A stretch of DNA of 64,000 nt from Branchiostoma floridae (Eukaryota; Chordata; Leptocardii; Amphioxiformes; Branchiostomatidae). The stretch is taken from NCBI RefSeq assembly GCF_000003815.2, contig NC_049993.1:5671686-5735685 (forward strand), read 5' to 3'. The notes beneath the pieces were generated by a model, which worked only from the letters and a program-made list of their open reading frames with translations, did no database searches and had not been told where the DNA came from. The translations under genes were made by a program, and so were the position numbers. Below, piece by piece: positions 44,140 through 57,670 of the stretch; the stretch's first letter is position 1, and each line of letters begins with the position of its first letter.

Positions 44140-45560
44140 GAATAGAATGTCGGCATGTCTGTCTGGAATAGCCTGACTAAAATCGCGCCCCTAGCGGCCG
44201 GCCCTACGATAGAGGGGGTCATTAAGCCCAGCCGGCGAGAGCTTGTGTAAACACAGGCTATGTCTGGAAAATGTGGTAAGTAATCCTTTTGTTGAGATCT
44301 TCAGAGGTAAAACAAACACTTTTTCACCATCTTAACAAAAAGTAGCGCAGGAAATAACAGGTGTGAAGTGAAGTTTGACCAAGGAGGTGTCCTCTTTTCA
44401 ACCTCCGTGGTTTGACGTCAGAGTGAAGAAAGTGTAGAAAGTTGTCCGGGTCTATGGCCTGCATGTATCGTACAGGGGAGAGTATCGGTAAAGATAACAG
44501 ACGGTCACCACGCTCACAATGTACATTGGCAACAACGGCGAATGCCAGTATGTCTGGGACATATGGAAAATATGACTTTTGTTGACAAATTATGAAAAGA
44601 AAACCAAGACTTGTTTCATCATCCTCACAAAAAATGTAAGGCACCGCGAGGATAAAACAGGTGTGATTTGATGTACTTTACTCCCAAACATTTGCTTATT
44701 TTGCTGATGACCTGAAATGTATTCAGCATGTGTCACTTTCCAAGAAATTGTGAATGCTTTTACTTCACGTTTCTTGAACCTTGTAACGAAAGCAATTTTT
44801 GTCTTTCCAATTAGGAGCAATTTAGACGTCAGTTATTAGCGCAATGTTTACATGCAAATCTTTGATTTTAAGAATCCCTCAAAGATACAACATGCATATA
44901 AGACGTCTGTGGTTCACGGCAAAGTTTCTTGAAGTTTACAATGAAAGCAGCTTTTGTATTTGTCTCCAATTAGGAGCAATTTAGACGTCAGTTATTAGCG
45001 CGATGTTTACATGCAAATCAACGATGTTTTCTTTACATTTGACGGGGTAATTTTTCTAACAAAGCCAAGTTGCCCAGATATTCCCGCCGTGCCGATAGAC
45101 GTTATAATTACCAGTCCTATTCTTACAGGTTGGTGACAATGGAGTTTGTATGTCTCTTCTTTGATGAGTAATACACATCATGACTTTGCTATAATAATAA
45201 AATATAGACTGTATCATAATCACAGAGTATTCAAGTACACTATATAAGTACGCTACGTAGATGTACTACGCTGGAATATTTCTATCGCATAAACTCCATG
45301 ATATTTGAAATTCCCAACGATCCCAGTCATAATACACATCAAAATGCGGCGATATAAAGAAAAAAATAGAATGTCGGCATGTCTGTCTGGAAAATGTGGT
45401 AAGTAATCCTATTGTTGGGATCTTCAGAGGTAAAACAAACACTTGTGTCACCATCATGACAAATAGTACCACGAAAATAAAACAGGTGTGATGTGAAGAA
45501 AGTGTAGTAAGTTGTCCAGGTCTGACTGTGACATGTCACACTGTAGGTACCATACATACA
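44140..45560 (-). repeat. inverted copies of the 41-43 kb unit
   Basis: GTCGGCATGTCTGTCTGGAA appears at 44151 and again at 45373, and AATTAGGAGCAATTTAGACG at about 44810 and 44970. The first copy is interrupted at about 44171-44260 by GC-rich sequence (GCGCCCCTAGCGGCCGGCCC). Confidence 0.8.
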
Positions 45561-47594
45561 TATTGGCCTCCTTTGGTCAATATTGACCATGGTAAAATCC
45601 TTTTAATAGTGCCACTAAATTTATGGGAAACTTTCATATATGTAGATATACACTCTAATATGTCAAGATTTTTTAAAAGTCTGATACAATGTACAACAGA
45701 AAGGAGCAATATCAAATATGTAGGCGTTGAAATATGTGGCTTGTGTGAAAATGGAATAGTTGAAAAGTATAAAAGAGGTAAGATAGTGGCATTTCCACAC
45801 TGTGAAGGTTTAAAAACAAACCACACACAGCGTCAAACGGCGGGAAAGCTCACCTGGGCAGGTAAAACAATAGACACGTCATTACCGTCATGCCTTTGTC
45901 TTTGGTGCCGCCAAAACGCCCGCCGCTACATCAAGGGCTTTGGACTATTGGGTGCGAAAAATGTGATAAAATACACGAAAATCTAAACAAAACCTCCTGA
46001 AGAGAAGCTGAAAAAGAGGCGATAATAGCTGTGGTATAATGACGTAATGATGACGACATCTGTGTGGGACTGTGGGGAGCCATTTTGAAAGTAACGGTGG
46101 AAACAATGCAGCGTGGAAAACTTCCGCTGCCGACGGAGCACGGGTGGAAATGAAAACTAACCCAACGTTCAACGAAAAAAGATTGTTACAGTACTTCATA
46201 GAAGATGACTATATTCAGAAAAGTATCTTTCAGTAGAACTGGTGGAGTTATTTGCGTTTGCATGCTATACATGCATAGTTTCGCCCCCAAGACAAGCAAG
46301 GTCGCTTTTTGCGATGACAACAAAACTACACACTGTAAGATTTCAACGATTATAAATAACATACTACATGTAAGATCTCACATGAGTATTTAGAACTATA
46401 ACGATTTACAACATACCGAAGTTCTTATACCACACATCCAGGAAGGTCCACCCCATAAGGTTTGGGTCTGAATGAAACTCTTGGAATCACGTGGGGAGGG
46501 GCATTTAGTTCGACGATTAGAAAACCCATAATTAAGATCTTACATAAGGTCATAAGTACGGGTATCAGTGACCACCAGTATGAGCTCTATGTGGGAAGCT
46601 TCCGCATCGTTCAACCACAGGCTCTGGTCTACATAATACTTCGAAGGATATTTGCAGTACTGGACCTGTACGGTACCTGTGCTGTTTATAGATTATGCTT
46701 AGTCGAAAAGTATACGGTCGGGTATATGTTACTTTCTTTAGCAGTACTGATCCATTTACACCTTCATGGTGTAGTTTGCAGGGACTGAAGGGCCAACCTT
46801 TAAGATTAATGAGTACGTCAAATTGTTTGGCCGGTTTGTATAAGGTTCCTGAGTATCACATATGATTCGTGCGTGTCACATTAGGTTAGTACCGTACTAC
46901 TATTCGAATAGTGATTCTTGCGGTTTTCGTGAAATTCGTAGGTTTTCGCATAGTGATTCGTGCGTATCACAGAAGATTCGTAAGGTTCGTGCAAATGATT
47001 AAGCACCCCTGGACTCTGTGGCGTTAAGTTTGAAAATGGCTGCATCTAAAGCTTCATCTTGGTATGTCGTTTTTGGTGAGGAACATATACCCTACAATCT
47101 AACGTGTTTTTATTGTTTATCTACATAATACAATGTATTGGGAGCCACTTATATACTTCTGATGTTGTTTTTACGATTTCTACGGTATATGTTTTGATAT
47201 ACATATAATATGTATATTTATTTCGTACCTTACTGAGGCGAATGCTATTGTAAGCCAAACGTGGCAGAAATGGAACAGAGACAATAAAATAAGGTGTACA
47301 CTTTCTTTATTCTCAAAAGAAACAATGTGTCAGTTTTGCATGTTAAACAAACAAACAGCTGAACAAGCACATCAAGAAGCAAATGAAACAAGTGTCAAGT
47401 GAGTACGTTATCTTACAAACACATGTGTATATACATTATATACAGGAAAAAAGAAGCTACAAGTGCTGTGAAGTAAACGGTAAAAGTAACGATGGTACAG
47501 CTTTGGCAAACATGTTCCTTGCACAAGGGAAATTACAATAATCTTTGTATCTTATGTACATCTGGGGTGCTACACTTTGTAGTCGAAGTCTTTA

Positions 47595-48503
47595 CTAAGA
47601 GCAGGACAAGAGTTCTCTCCTGGTTCTCATGGCGGCCACCTGTCGGACGCACCCGGACAGCACCTGCCGACACTCCCGCTCGAACCCCGACAGCGTGCCG
47701 CTCCCGTCGCCCCGCCGCATGTAGCTGTCCAGCACGGAGATGTACAGTTTGGCATCCACGATCTTCAGCTCGGCGATGGCGGCGTAGTTTCTGACGGTCA
47801 GCTTGCCGAAAGGTTCGTGCATACAGGCCACGGAGACGGACAGGGACCGGTCCGCTCTCAGACGTTTCAGGATCCGGCCGTACGACTCGTGGATGGGCCG
47901 CAGGTCGGCGGCAAGGGAGAAGCGGCCCGAGCGGTCTGGACTGGAGCGGCTCACCTTGGCGGCGGGCTCGGTGGTGATGTCGTCGCTGCGCCGCTTCCTC
48001 TTCGTGCTGCTCACGGAGCTGTCAGGGCTGGGCGGGAGGGATGACACCGGGGACTCGGGCGGTGACAAGACGGGAGGAGGTGTCAGTCGCCCCGAGCTGG
48101 TCGGAGACTGGGTGGAGGTGACCTCGTCGGGGCGGGTGGAGACGGGGGTGGACGGGCGGCTGTTGTCGGGAGAAGCCGCCATGACGAGACCGACGACCTT
48201 CTGGTAGCGGTGCAGCATCAGCATGGAGATGTAGAGGACGACTCCCAGGCGGCGGTGGCTGTGCATGGCGGGGCTGGAGGTCGGGTGGCACCGCTTGTCG
48301 CAGTTGTCACACAGCGGTACAACTCTGTCGCGGTTGTAGGACACGCAGACCGGGTCCAGGCAGACCCAGGCCGCCGGCAGCTCGCACCCACCACAGCGGA
48401 ACGAGCGCGCCTTGGTGTCGAAGTCGTTGGCTCTCTTCAGGACCCACTCGGCACGAGACCCGGCGTAGCCAGCGGGGCGGGGACTGTCGGCTGCTCTCTC
48501 CAT
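47595..48503 (-). CDS. B-box-like / CCDC106-like protein, copy C
   Basis: A single-exon frame of 302 residues starting at MERAADSPRPAG (ATG 48501-48503). It differs from copy B at six aligned residues (CELPAAW, VMAASPD, SVSVACMH, DAKLYIS with two changes, QVAAMRT) and stops one codon earlier, where CAG has become TAG. It has the same Cys/His cluster, KRKRR motif and C-terminal module as copy B. Similarity continues through the 5' flank to about 48985, beyond the TATA-like box, so both copies probably share a promoter. It points towards copy B across the palindrome. Confidence 0.78.
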   Translation of the reverse strand: MERAADSPRPAGYAGSRAEWVLKRANDFDTKARSFRCGGCELPAAWVCLDPVCVSYNRDRVVPLCDNCDKRCHPTSSPAMHSHRRLGVVLYISMLMLHRYQKVVGLVMAASPDNSRPSTPVSTRPDEVTSTQSPTSSGRLTPPPVLSPPESPVSSLPPSPDSSVSSTKRKRRSDDITTEPAAKVSRSSPDRSGRFSLAADLRPIHESYGRILKRLRADRSLSVSVACMHEPFGKLTVRNYAAIAELKIVDAKLYISVLDSYMRRGDGSGTLSGFERECRQVLSGCVRQVAAMRTRRELLSCS

Positions 48504-48985
48504 ATCCCACGAACAAAGACGTGTAGAACTGAAGTCGGGAAGAAGTCTGCACGCTCTCGGTGGAAGTCTGGAGAAAAATGAGTGCGGACACAAGACGTGG
48601 GGCGTTTTTATGGCCAATTTTCCCGACAAAAGTGATTGAATAACAAAGGCGGAAAGTATCGGCGCCACGTGCGGCAGATGTTCCCGAGGAGCGCCTCAAG
48701 AGATACCGGCGGTCCGACCGGTCCGACAAGTCGCCTCTTGCCGACGGCGGGTCCCTAGTCAAACAGAACCAAACATGACAACAAGCCAAATCCTTTGTTC
48801 ATTTTTCAAATGTTTGGCCGGTCTCTTTTGCGGTAAAACTGCATGTTATATTAACACTTAAAAACTGCACTCACAAGCCGCTTGTGGCGGAAGATTCTAA
48901 AGGTTCTCAGACAAATCAAGCTTGTTTAAATGCGATAAAACGTGGAGTGGGATATATTCAAGCCAAGCCAAATCCTTTGTTCTTA

Positions 48986-51900
48986 ACTTGAGAATTTTCG
49001 GTGTTTCTTTTATGTTCTGTGTAAAGCACGTATTATATTGATAAATACAGACTACACGTACATGCCGTTTTCTATGCATGATTCTAACGGGTTTTAATGA
49101 AATCAAACTTTGAAGTTATTAAACGTCAAATATAATATACCGTATAGATATTTTATTTATCTTTAGAACAAAGGGAATCCTTTTTACCGTTACATCTCTA
49201 ATATATACTACTATACAACCAAAAGTCTGACTTGGTGAACTGGCGTTTGTGAAAGTTTTGACTGATAAAAGACATTTCTTATTCTTACAAAAATGTCCTT
49301 TGTTTCTGTGGATGAAGAGTTCTAAATTGTTTGTACCATGGAGTCAATGAATCTTGATATACATCTTTAAGCGTCAGACACGTTTATGTTTTATTGGTCC
49401 CTCGAGATTGTAAAATGATGGCGTGCCTCGGTAAAGATTGTGTAGATATTTGTCTCGTGCCGTACCATTCAGAAACATCATTTTCCAATCAACGTACTTT
49501 GCATATTCTTAAGATTTATTAAAAGATACATAAAGCTCAGGATGTGTTCAGGTTGGTAAAATGGTGCGATTTTTAATTAGGACTGAGTAAAAGATACTGT
49601 AATTCACTTTGTCTTCTTGGTACCAAACTTTCACGGTCTGAGACTATTTAACTTGTTCTCGGAACTAAATGTTCACTGTCGCGGCAAGTGCACATGAAAA
49701 AGTCTGTGTATTATTTGTTATCAGTAATGATAAGTTCACGTTACAATCGTCCCCGTGAAAACCGTGAACATAACAGTACATTGAAAAAAATGATGAATTA
49801 CAGTATATACACAGAGCTCAGGTTGTCTTTAGGTTGGCATAGCAATACTATTCCTACTTTGTAGTTGTAAATGAAGAAAGAATGTAACTGCAGGACATTT
49901 CCATGATTATAGATGTAGAACCATGGAACATACGTATACATGTACCTATATGCTGGACTGAACATTAATTCCCTTGACTTCATGTTTTGTTAGACAGAGG
50001 CTGTTACATTCTTATACAATGGCTTTCAATTCTTATGGTCGAAACATTCTAGCCGGAAGAAACCCAGATTTGCAAAGCTGTCGCATGATAGGCGTTTGTT
50101 AATTCGTCTGTACACTTTGCAGACCCCCCAGTCTAGCGTCAGCTGGAGATGTCTTGATATGCGACATCGTTGTCGCTAGGGGCGTTTTGATACAGGTTTT
50201 CATTCCGCTAAACTCTTAAACAAACATAAGCTTCCGAAAGAGATTTTGCTTTGGCTAAGTTTAGACGATGAGTATGTAATGAATTGATCCAAGGTTCTGG
50301 CCTTCCCGTTTACAAAAGTTTATTTTATCAGTCATAAAAGATGTTGGACCAATCCAGGTTGTGGTTGTCGGTACACCGCCGCAAGGCCGGAAACCATCAG
50401 AAAGGGCGTCACGGTAGAACCAGGTGTGACACGCAGGTGATTTCAACGGAGCTTTGTTCTACCTGCCTGTACGTTAGTGCTACACCTGTCGCAGTTAGTG
50501 GCTTTTCTAAGTTGTCTACATACGGAATTAAGGAATGCGCTTTGTGTGTGAAATTCCCACGAGTTTCGTAATTGTCGTTTCCTACTCCCATATAGTTCCA
50601 ATGACAACGCGTACAATGAGATGTGTTAGTCACACATTTAAAAGGAAGGATTTGCTACCGTAAATGTGCAAATAAGCTGTGTGAGGGGAATGGGGGGGGG
50701 GGGGGGTAACCCGTTTACCAGGCCCGAAGTCTATCTCTACCCCGAATCGAAGACTATATTAAACAAGTCTAGAACAGAGGATACAGAAATGTATAATTGT
50801 AACAACGTTAACTAACAACAAGAAGTCGCGACGCAGTACCACGGCATGACGCTGGAATCGAAGCGCACCTTCACATCTTCGGCCTACCCGCATACACCCC
50901 CCCCCCGTCAATGTAAAAAAAAATGAACGTCCACAAAACCCTCACTCACTCCTTCTCTCTTGCATCCCCCCCTCCCCTTCCCCCACGCACACGCACACGA
51001 TTCAAGGTTGATGGCTCACTCACGCCCTCATGCGACATAAATACGAACTGTACCACAAACAATCGCAGCAGAGCTTGCATATTGCACCGGTCAATCACAT
51101 ACACAGACAAACAGGTCAAAATTTTCAGAAGGTAATGATAAAAATATTGAAGGGTGAGAGGTAAAATGCTGACTCATTTATCTGCTTTATTGAGATACGA
51201 TCAGTAGCCAAGCGAAGACAATTCTGTGCACGGGCTCTGTGTTATGGTATTCGTATAGAGCTTCCCACCTTTGTCTGCCATGGCGACAAACTCAAAGACA
51301 TAATCTTGGGTAGGAATGTGAACGAAATCTTCCATTTCCGTCCCACAGATCACGGGTGTGTGTTAGGAAGTAATCTTAAGCCAGATATACGGCTTCTTCT
51401 TCAGCTTCTTGCCTTTGAAAAGTTCTTGGTGAAATTTTTCTCACCTCCCCATACTTTCCAAGTGTCTAGCAATTATTCCTGTAACTGTTGAAGAAATCAA
51501 ACATTTCATATTCCTCTGTGAAATTTTCTCCATGTTTTTTTCGCTAATTTTATCTATGCTTTTTCCTACCATAATGTGGAACTTTGTACCCGAGCCAAAC
51601 CTGTGGTACCAACTTTGAACACGGGCCAAACCAGCGTCCCCATCCTTCAAGTCTCCAGTTACACCATTTTCCGCTAGGCGGTCAACCTTAGCTTGTAGTA
51701 GTACGGTACCCGGGCCAGGGGGAACGGACCCGTACACACATCAGACAAACAAACAAACTGAAAACAAATACCTTCCTTTTTTTAAATGAAGGTATCAAAA
51801 CTCCAAGACGACAGACTGTGGGTTACAGGTTTCTTGGAAGACGTGGGTAGTGCGTGCGTCATACAGAGATCATTGGTATGAGGCTTTTAATTCTGAATTT

Positions 51901-54471
51901 CTGTAGTATCAAGAGCATATGGCAAATGACGTGATTTTGACCACTCATCCTCCTTGGCTTTGACTAAGTGGTTTTGACTGAGTCTGGAATAAAGAGAGAG
52001 ACGGAATAAATGTAAAGCTAGTCATGGCACCTAGTCATGGAGTGGGATTTAAGGGGGTGTGCGTTTTTAACTTGGACAGCGATACAGTTGCCCCCCCTCC
52101 CCCATCATGGATCTTGGCTTGTCTTTTGGGCGGATCGCTATGTGCTCACTTATGGAAAGTCACCAAGTGTAGATTTTTGTGGTGTCTCAGGACCTCTGTA
52201 TTTGCCGTGTGTGCCAGGGACTTACCGGCCTCATGATACATCAGAGCATAACACTTTGTCTTCAATTCCAACCCTGGAGATATTTCTACGCCGCCATTCT
52301 ATTTTTTCTTTTGCCTACCAAAGTAGCAAATAATTCGTAGCCAGTGATTCAAAGGATTGAACGTGCACGTGTATATCACGGATCAACCGTGTTTCCTTCA
52401 CAAATAGAAAGAACAACAATAAAACATCGATACTCCCTCACAATACTGAAGAAAAGGCAATTCCTTTGCAAGCTCTTATACTCACTAAACAATCACTAGT
52501 AAGAGAAGTATTTTGACGCCGTGATGTTTATTTTGAGTGCCTGTTATGTCTTCACGTACACTTCTTCTGAGAAAACAGAGAGTCGATAAAACCACATTAC
52601 AAGTACATAATTTTACATAATATCCTCATTGACAGTGCATTCAATGTCATAGTAATTTCTCATTCCATCAATCATTATTACTAGACTATATACTCAGTGT
52701 CCCCAGATGTCATCTTGAATTGAAAACCTATTCCATCCCAGTTGAATAATCTGTATTACCGTGTGCCCCAAGACTATACAAAGCCTTGTAAGCTGGCTCC
52801 CATATGTTATCGCCTGAACGCGCTGGGAGATTATGAATGAGAGCCGATTAATTCAATTGATCCCTGGATCCAGAAGGGGCATTAATCGCACAGAGGTAGC
52901 CTCCTATGGCTTATTAACTTGCACACACACACGTGACACAGGAGGCAATTACTAGTAGGCTTAAGGCAGGCCTAATTAATATTTTCATGCGAAGAAACAC
53001 TCAAAGGAAGCTGAATATTGTCAGGGTGACAAAAATAGAAAACCTCTATTAGCGCTGGCGACATGTCCCGGGTTTTTTCCACGCTTGAATGCTTCTGTGA
53101 GTAATGAATGCCTCAGCCAGTCGTGGTGTTCATTTACTTTTCATAACTCCACCTTCCGTTACCCCCTGCTCTTTACGCATGCAGTGAATGAAGATTTAGA
53201 AGAAACACTGTCCCTGCGCGGCCTCTGAAAGGCTATTAGGCTTGTACCTTTACATTAAGATGCTGGTAATCTAGTGCTGCTTGATCCTTACAATTTCCTG
53301 CTTCAAACAGATGTACTTTGAGATAGGATTAAAGGTTCAATTGATCTCGAGCAGAGGTCAGATTAACTAAAAACTCAAAGGGCGGCACGCCCTCAAGAAA
53401 GTCAATAGCAGAAAATGCAGCTAGAAGAAAATTTACATAGCGGTTACACTTAAAGGTTGAGAAGATTATAATGAATATATCATGGTACCGCAATCGTATG
53501 CGATACAAAGGCTTCAATTTGTACTACTTGACAATATTTCATGGAAACTAATCTACTCCATGTATATGGGTTAACACCTACTTATATGTAGTTTCTCATG
53601 TAACTGCTGTGTTTTATCTACATTGCAATGATTGTAATATGTCAGTATGCAGTTGAATAACTATAGGCCATTCTACATACTAAGTACATCGAAGGGCACA
53701 GCAGACGACAAACAAGTAAAATACATCATACATATAATGAAATGATATACTGCAAAGATGTCAACACACAGCCAAAGATACACACTTGTGTACAGTACGC
53801 TGTTGGCAAGAACACTATACAAAGTCATTTTGCTAGCATATTGACAAATGAGCAACTAACGTTACTTCTACATTGAGCACTTCTACATTTCTCCTGACAG
53901 AATATAGAACGAAGTTCTACTCAATTGACTTGATTACTCAGTTCAGATCAGTTCATCATCGTATGTGCGAGGTTCCGTGAATAATGCTGTTCCAGACATC
54001 TCTTTCTAGCATGGAAACCGAAGTATAACATAATTTGATTACTTAGTAATATTACAAAGATACAAGTAACGCACAAGATATGCCACACTTCTGGCAATGG
54101 TGAGATCGTTTAGCTACCTTTTAAAGTATTTACAATCAAAACATCTAACGTTACAATGATCACTTCCGAAACAGCTCAAATATACCATAAAATCTAGAGA
54201 TGTACAACAAATAGTTGACAATAACATTTGAACTTTTTCAAACAAGCCAATGAATAAAGTAGCTAGCTATATCGAGTGGGAGGGGCCAGTTACAGCCCTG
54301 GACAGCAGGGTTTGTGTTACACAGACTATTTAAAAGTTATCTTATGAATTCTTCCCTCATCCATTCTTTCCACATACCCTAGCTATCTGAGGATTACTCT
54401 CTCTATGTTTTATCCAATCGATGTTATACCTACATGTAAGATTCCTCATTGATAGACTGTAAACTATAAGT
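48986..54471. other. intergenic stretch, no gene seen
   Basis: Contains homopolymer runs (G at about 50692-50708, C near 50898), a segment at 51590-51690 resembling 25600-25660, and an unusual low-repeat block at 52780-53400. No exon of a known family could be read on either strand. Confidence 0.55.
52780..53400. promoter_or_regulatory. candidate regulatory block (non-coding)
   Basis: A repeat-free stretch dense in homeodomain-type and bHLH-type core motifs: CCGATTAATTCAATTGATC, GGGGCATTAATCGC, CCTAATTAATATTTTCATGC. TTCAATTGATC occurs twice (52852-52862 and 53336-53346). No conserved frame. Regulatory function is a guess from texture only. Confidence 0.25.
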
Positions 54472-57400
54472 CTACAATGATCGTCTGCGTACCAGTCCGA
54501 AGAAACCCTCTCGAAGCTGAGGGTTCCGATAGGCGTAGATGATCGGGTTGGAGAAGGTGGACAGCAGAGAGAACAGCACGGCGAACCGCTGCCATGGACC
54601 GTCGGTGGTGGTGGAGACTTCGTCCCCCAGCGCGTTGCTTCGGATGATGACAGCGAAGTACGGAGCCCAGGAAACCACATAGGCCACCACGATGAGAAGA
54701 ACCATGGTGGCCGTTCTCATTCGAGCTTTGAACTCCGGGGAGATCACATGCTGGGTTCCGACCCAAGCCAACGGGACCGGTTGCTCCTGGAGCTGTCCAG
54801 GAGATCCCTGGAGATATCAGATATATTTGAGATATCAAAAGAAAGCAAAACTTCAATATGCTAAAAGCCTAGTTGCAGTCATAAATGACACTGTGTTATC
54901 TAAAGAGGTTACAAGGAAATGTATCAAGGAAAAAAATATCCTACTGGAGAAATCTGATCCAGTCTGTCACCGTGTTCGGTGAAGGTGACCTCTGCTGAGG
55001 CGACCTCTGACAAGGAGATAGCCTGGACGCACGGCTGGCCATGGGGTGACGTGAAGGTGGTCTCTTCCGGCGAGAAGGGGGAGAAGAAATGCTCGTCATG
55101 GACACGGCCTTCTTCTGACGTCTCCGGGCTGTGGCGAGACTCAGGGCTGGGCAGACGGGTCGGCTGGACCGCGATGGTCTCCCCGTACTCAATCTCCGAC
55201 CGGGTCTCGGGGTTGATCCTGCTGTGCTGGCGTCGTTTTAACTCACGCCAGATCCTTCAAAAGGGAAATGTCTCAAGATGAGTAAAATAATTTAATTAAT
55301 GAAATATCTACTTGTACAACTGCACACACGTTTTGCTACTTTGTATTGTTGTGTACACATTATTGTGTGCACATTCGGGCCAGAGCCCACAGAGCATTTT
55401 TCTACCGCGTACCGATCAACGGTACTCTGGAACAGCCTTTCTACCACCCTTGTCTACTGCCACTCGTACTACACGCCTCCTTCAAAAGGCAATACTGGGA
55501 CTGTCCGGGCAACCTTACATAATGTATGTATGCACTGACAATGACCTCTCGATATAGATATCGCCGTAGATACAAGTGTAGATGCTATATACGCTATCTT
55601 ATACCATGTATTTGTGATAGATTTCATGTACTTCAAATATTGTTATTGACAACTTTCCTGTCCTTGTCCTTGCAATAGCCAAGGGCTAATTTGGGCAACC
55701 CTGGTTGTGCGTGCTGAACAGCATAAATGAATAAATGTAATTGATAGGTCATGTGCCAGACAACCTGCACATTGCCTATCTACACGTGAATGTACATAAT
55801 GGTAATCCATTCATTAAAATTGTGTATCACGACTGGTGCATGAAAGGGCTCTAACATGTACAATTACATTTTCTATCACTGATGTTTTGAAGCATAAATG
55901 AAGTTCTCAATAAGCTACCTTTCCATTAACGACTTGGTTTTTCCAAGGAGCAATGATTGCAGTGATTGTATTTGTAGCATGTATGTACTCTTCTCTCCCA
56001 GGGTTAGCCCTTGACAATAGCCTACGGCTAGTTGGGCAGCCCTGTTGTTTGTAAGCAGCTGAACGAATAGATAAATAAAAAGATAAATAAAAGCATTATT
56101 ATACAACGTCAAACATTAAGCTTTCTTGTACTACATTCAGAATAAAAGTTACCCACGTTATGTTAAAACTAAGTTAGATCTTAGTTTTTACACTGTCTTA
56201 CTTGCAATAGCAGTACAGCATGATGATCACAGTCACTGCGATAGAAATGTTCACCATGGCCTGTCTGCTCTTCCGAGCTGTGCCCAGATATCTGAAGGAT
56301 ACACGGTAAAACTGCAAATCGTACGTGCACATTTTGATGAAAAATAACTGCATAAGTAAACATTGTTACATTATAAATGCAAACGTTATTTAGACATTAT
56401 ATGTAAAGCCACTACAGAACTGTTCTTGTGTCAATATTTCGTTTCCGTGTTACACAACATGTGATATCATATAATATAATCCGCACACATGTCGTGCAAA
56501 TTTAATTGCAGGTTGTGCACATTCGTAGAAAAATGACTCCTGGGTCAGCTTAAAATGCGCTTAATGTGCCGAGGAAGACATTATCATTAGGACTGTGGAT
56601 TCATAGTAGAAGCTGGAGGGCTTAAGCTCCAATTAAGATTCTACCATGGTCAATATTGACCAAGGAGGCCATCTATACAGCCGCAAGATGTATGTTCTCC
56701 CCATGTGTGACTTAAGATAAGGCATCAAAGTAAAGACACTAATGTGGAAAGACAGGCATACTTGCAGACGAAGAGAGGTGGGTGGAAGTAGTTGTTCCAT
56801 CCTTCAAACAGAGGATGCACCATCGTTACCATGGCAAGGAGGAGCGTCAGACCAATCAGGAGAGCGGTGCGCAGTGACGTCATGTTTTTGCTGTACTTTA
56901 AAGGATCACAGATGTACCTAGAAGGACCCATTTGTTGTTTTAGTGTAGAATCTATGCAGGGAAATGAACTGGATAGGCTACAACCTACTGAACACATTAA
57001 CATGCACAATATACCGATATAGGCAAGTGAATGACAGATGGCCTCCCACATATACCGATGCGCATACATGTATACGTAGCTTCACTATGTATCAATATAT
57101 ACTGTTCTGGACATATTCTTTAACGTACCCTTAACACCTCTTTAGCACTTGGCACTTAGTTCTTCCTTTGCCTTACCGCCTGTCTCACCCGGTCACTCCT
57201 CCCCATTTACTCTTCCATAAAATCCATTAAGTATTTCAAACTGCGGAGGTGTTTTGTAAAAGAAGGTCGACCCCCGTGATTTGAGGCTGTCATGTCACAA
57301 TATGGAAACATAAAAGGGGGATTTGGACAGGAAGCATCCCCCATTCCGCGACCTTGACCCTCAGACACCTCAGCTGCACCGTGAGGGAAATTTCAGAGTC

Positions 57401-57603
57401 TTAGAACTTGTCTTACAAGTCACGCCAGGGAATCTTAGAAGTTGTCTTACAAGTCACGCCAGGGAATATGTAATCAAAGACTCACTGATAGACACTGTCT
57501 AAAAGCTTTTTCAGATGTGTGAAAGTCAAACAGTCTGGGTATCCCGGATTGATATGACGCGCCCAAACGGATTTGCCAGTTGCATGTAAAAGTAAAAAGA
57601 GAG

Positions 57604-57670
<67 letters not shown>

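Larger units (their letters stand above)
37514..49000. repeat. mosaic inverted duplication (large imperfect palindrome)
   Basis: Left segments are repeated in reverse complement on the right: about 37514-38990 with 47545-48985 (a whole gene plus flanks), about 40520-40822 with 45821-46120, and about 41300-41900 with 44940-45560. Paired coordinates sum to about 86.5-86.9 kb, so all share a centre near 43.3 kb. The stretches between (39.0-40.5 and 46.1-47.5 kb) do not match by eye, so the arms have been altered by insertion or loss. Confidence 0.85.

Noticed and set aside
50690-50708. G run as a quadruplex or regulatory element
   Set aside because: It is a plain homopolymer run prone to sequencing error, with no supporting context.
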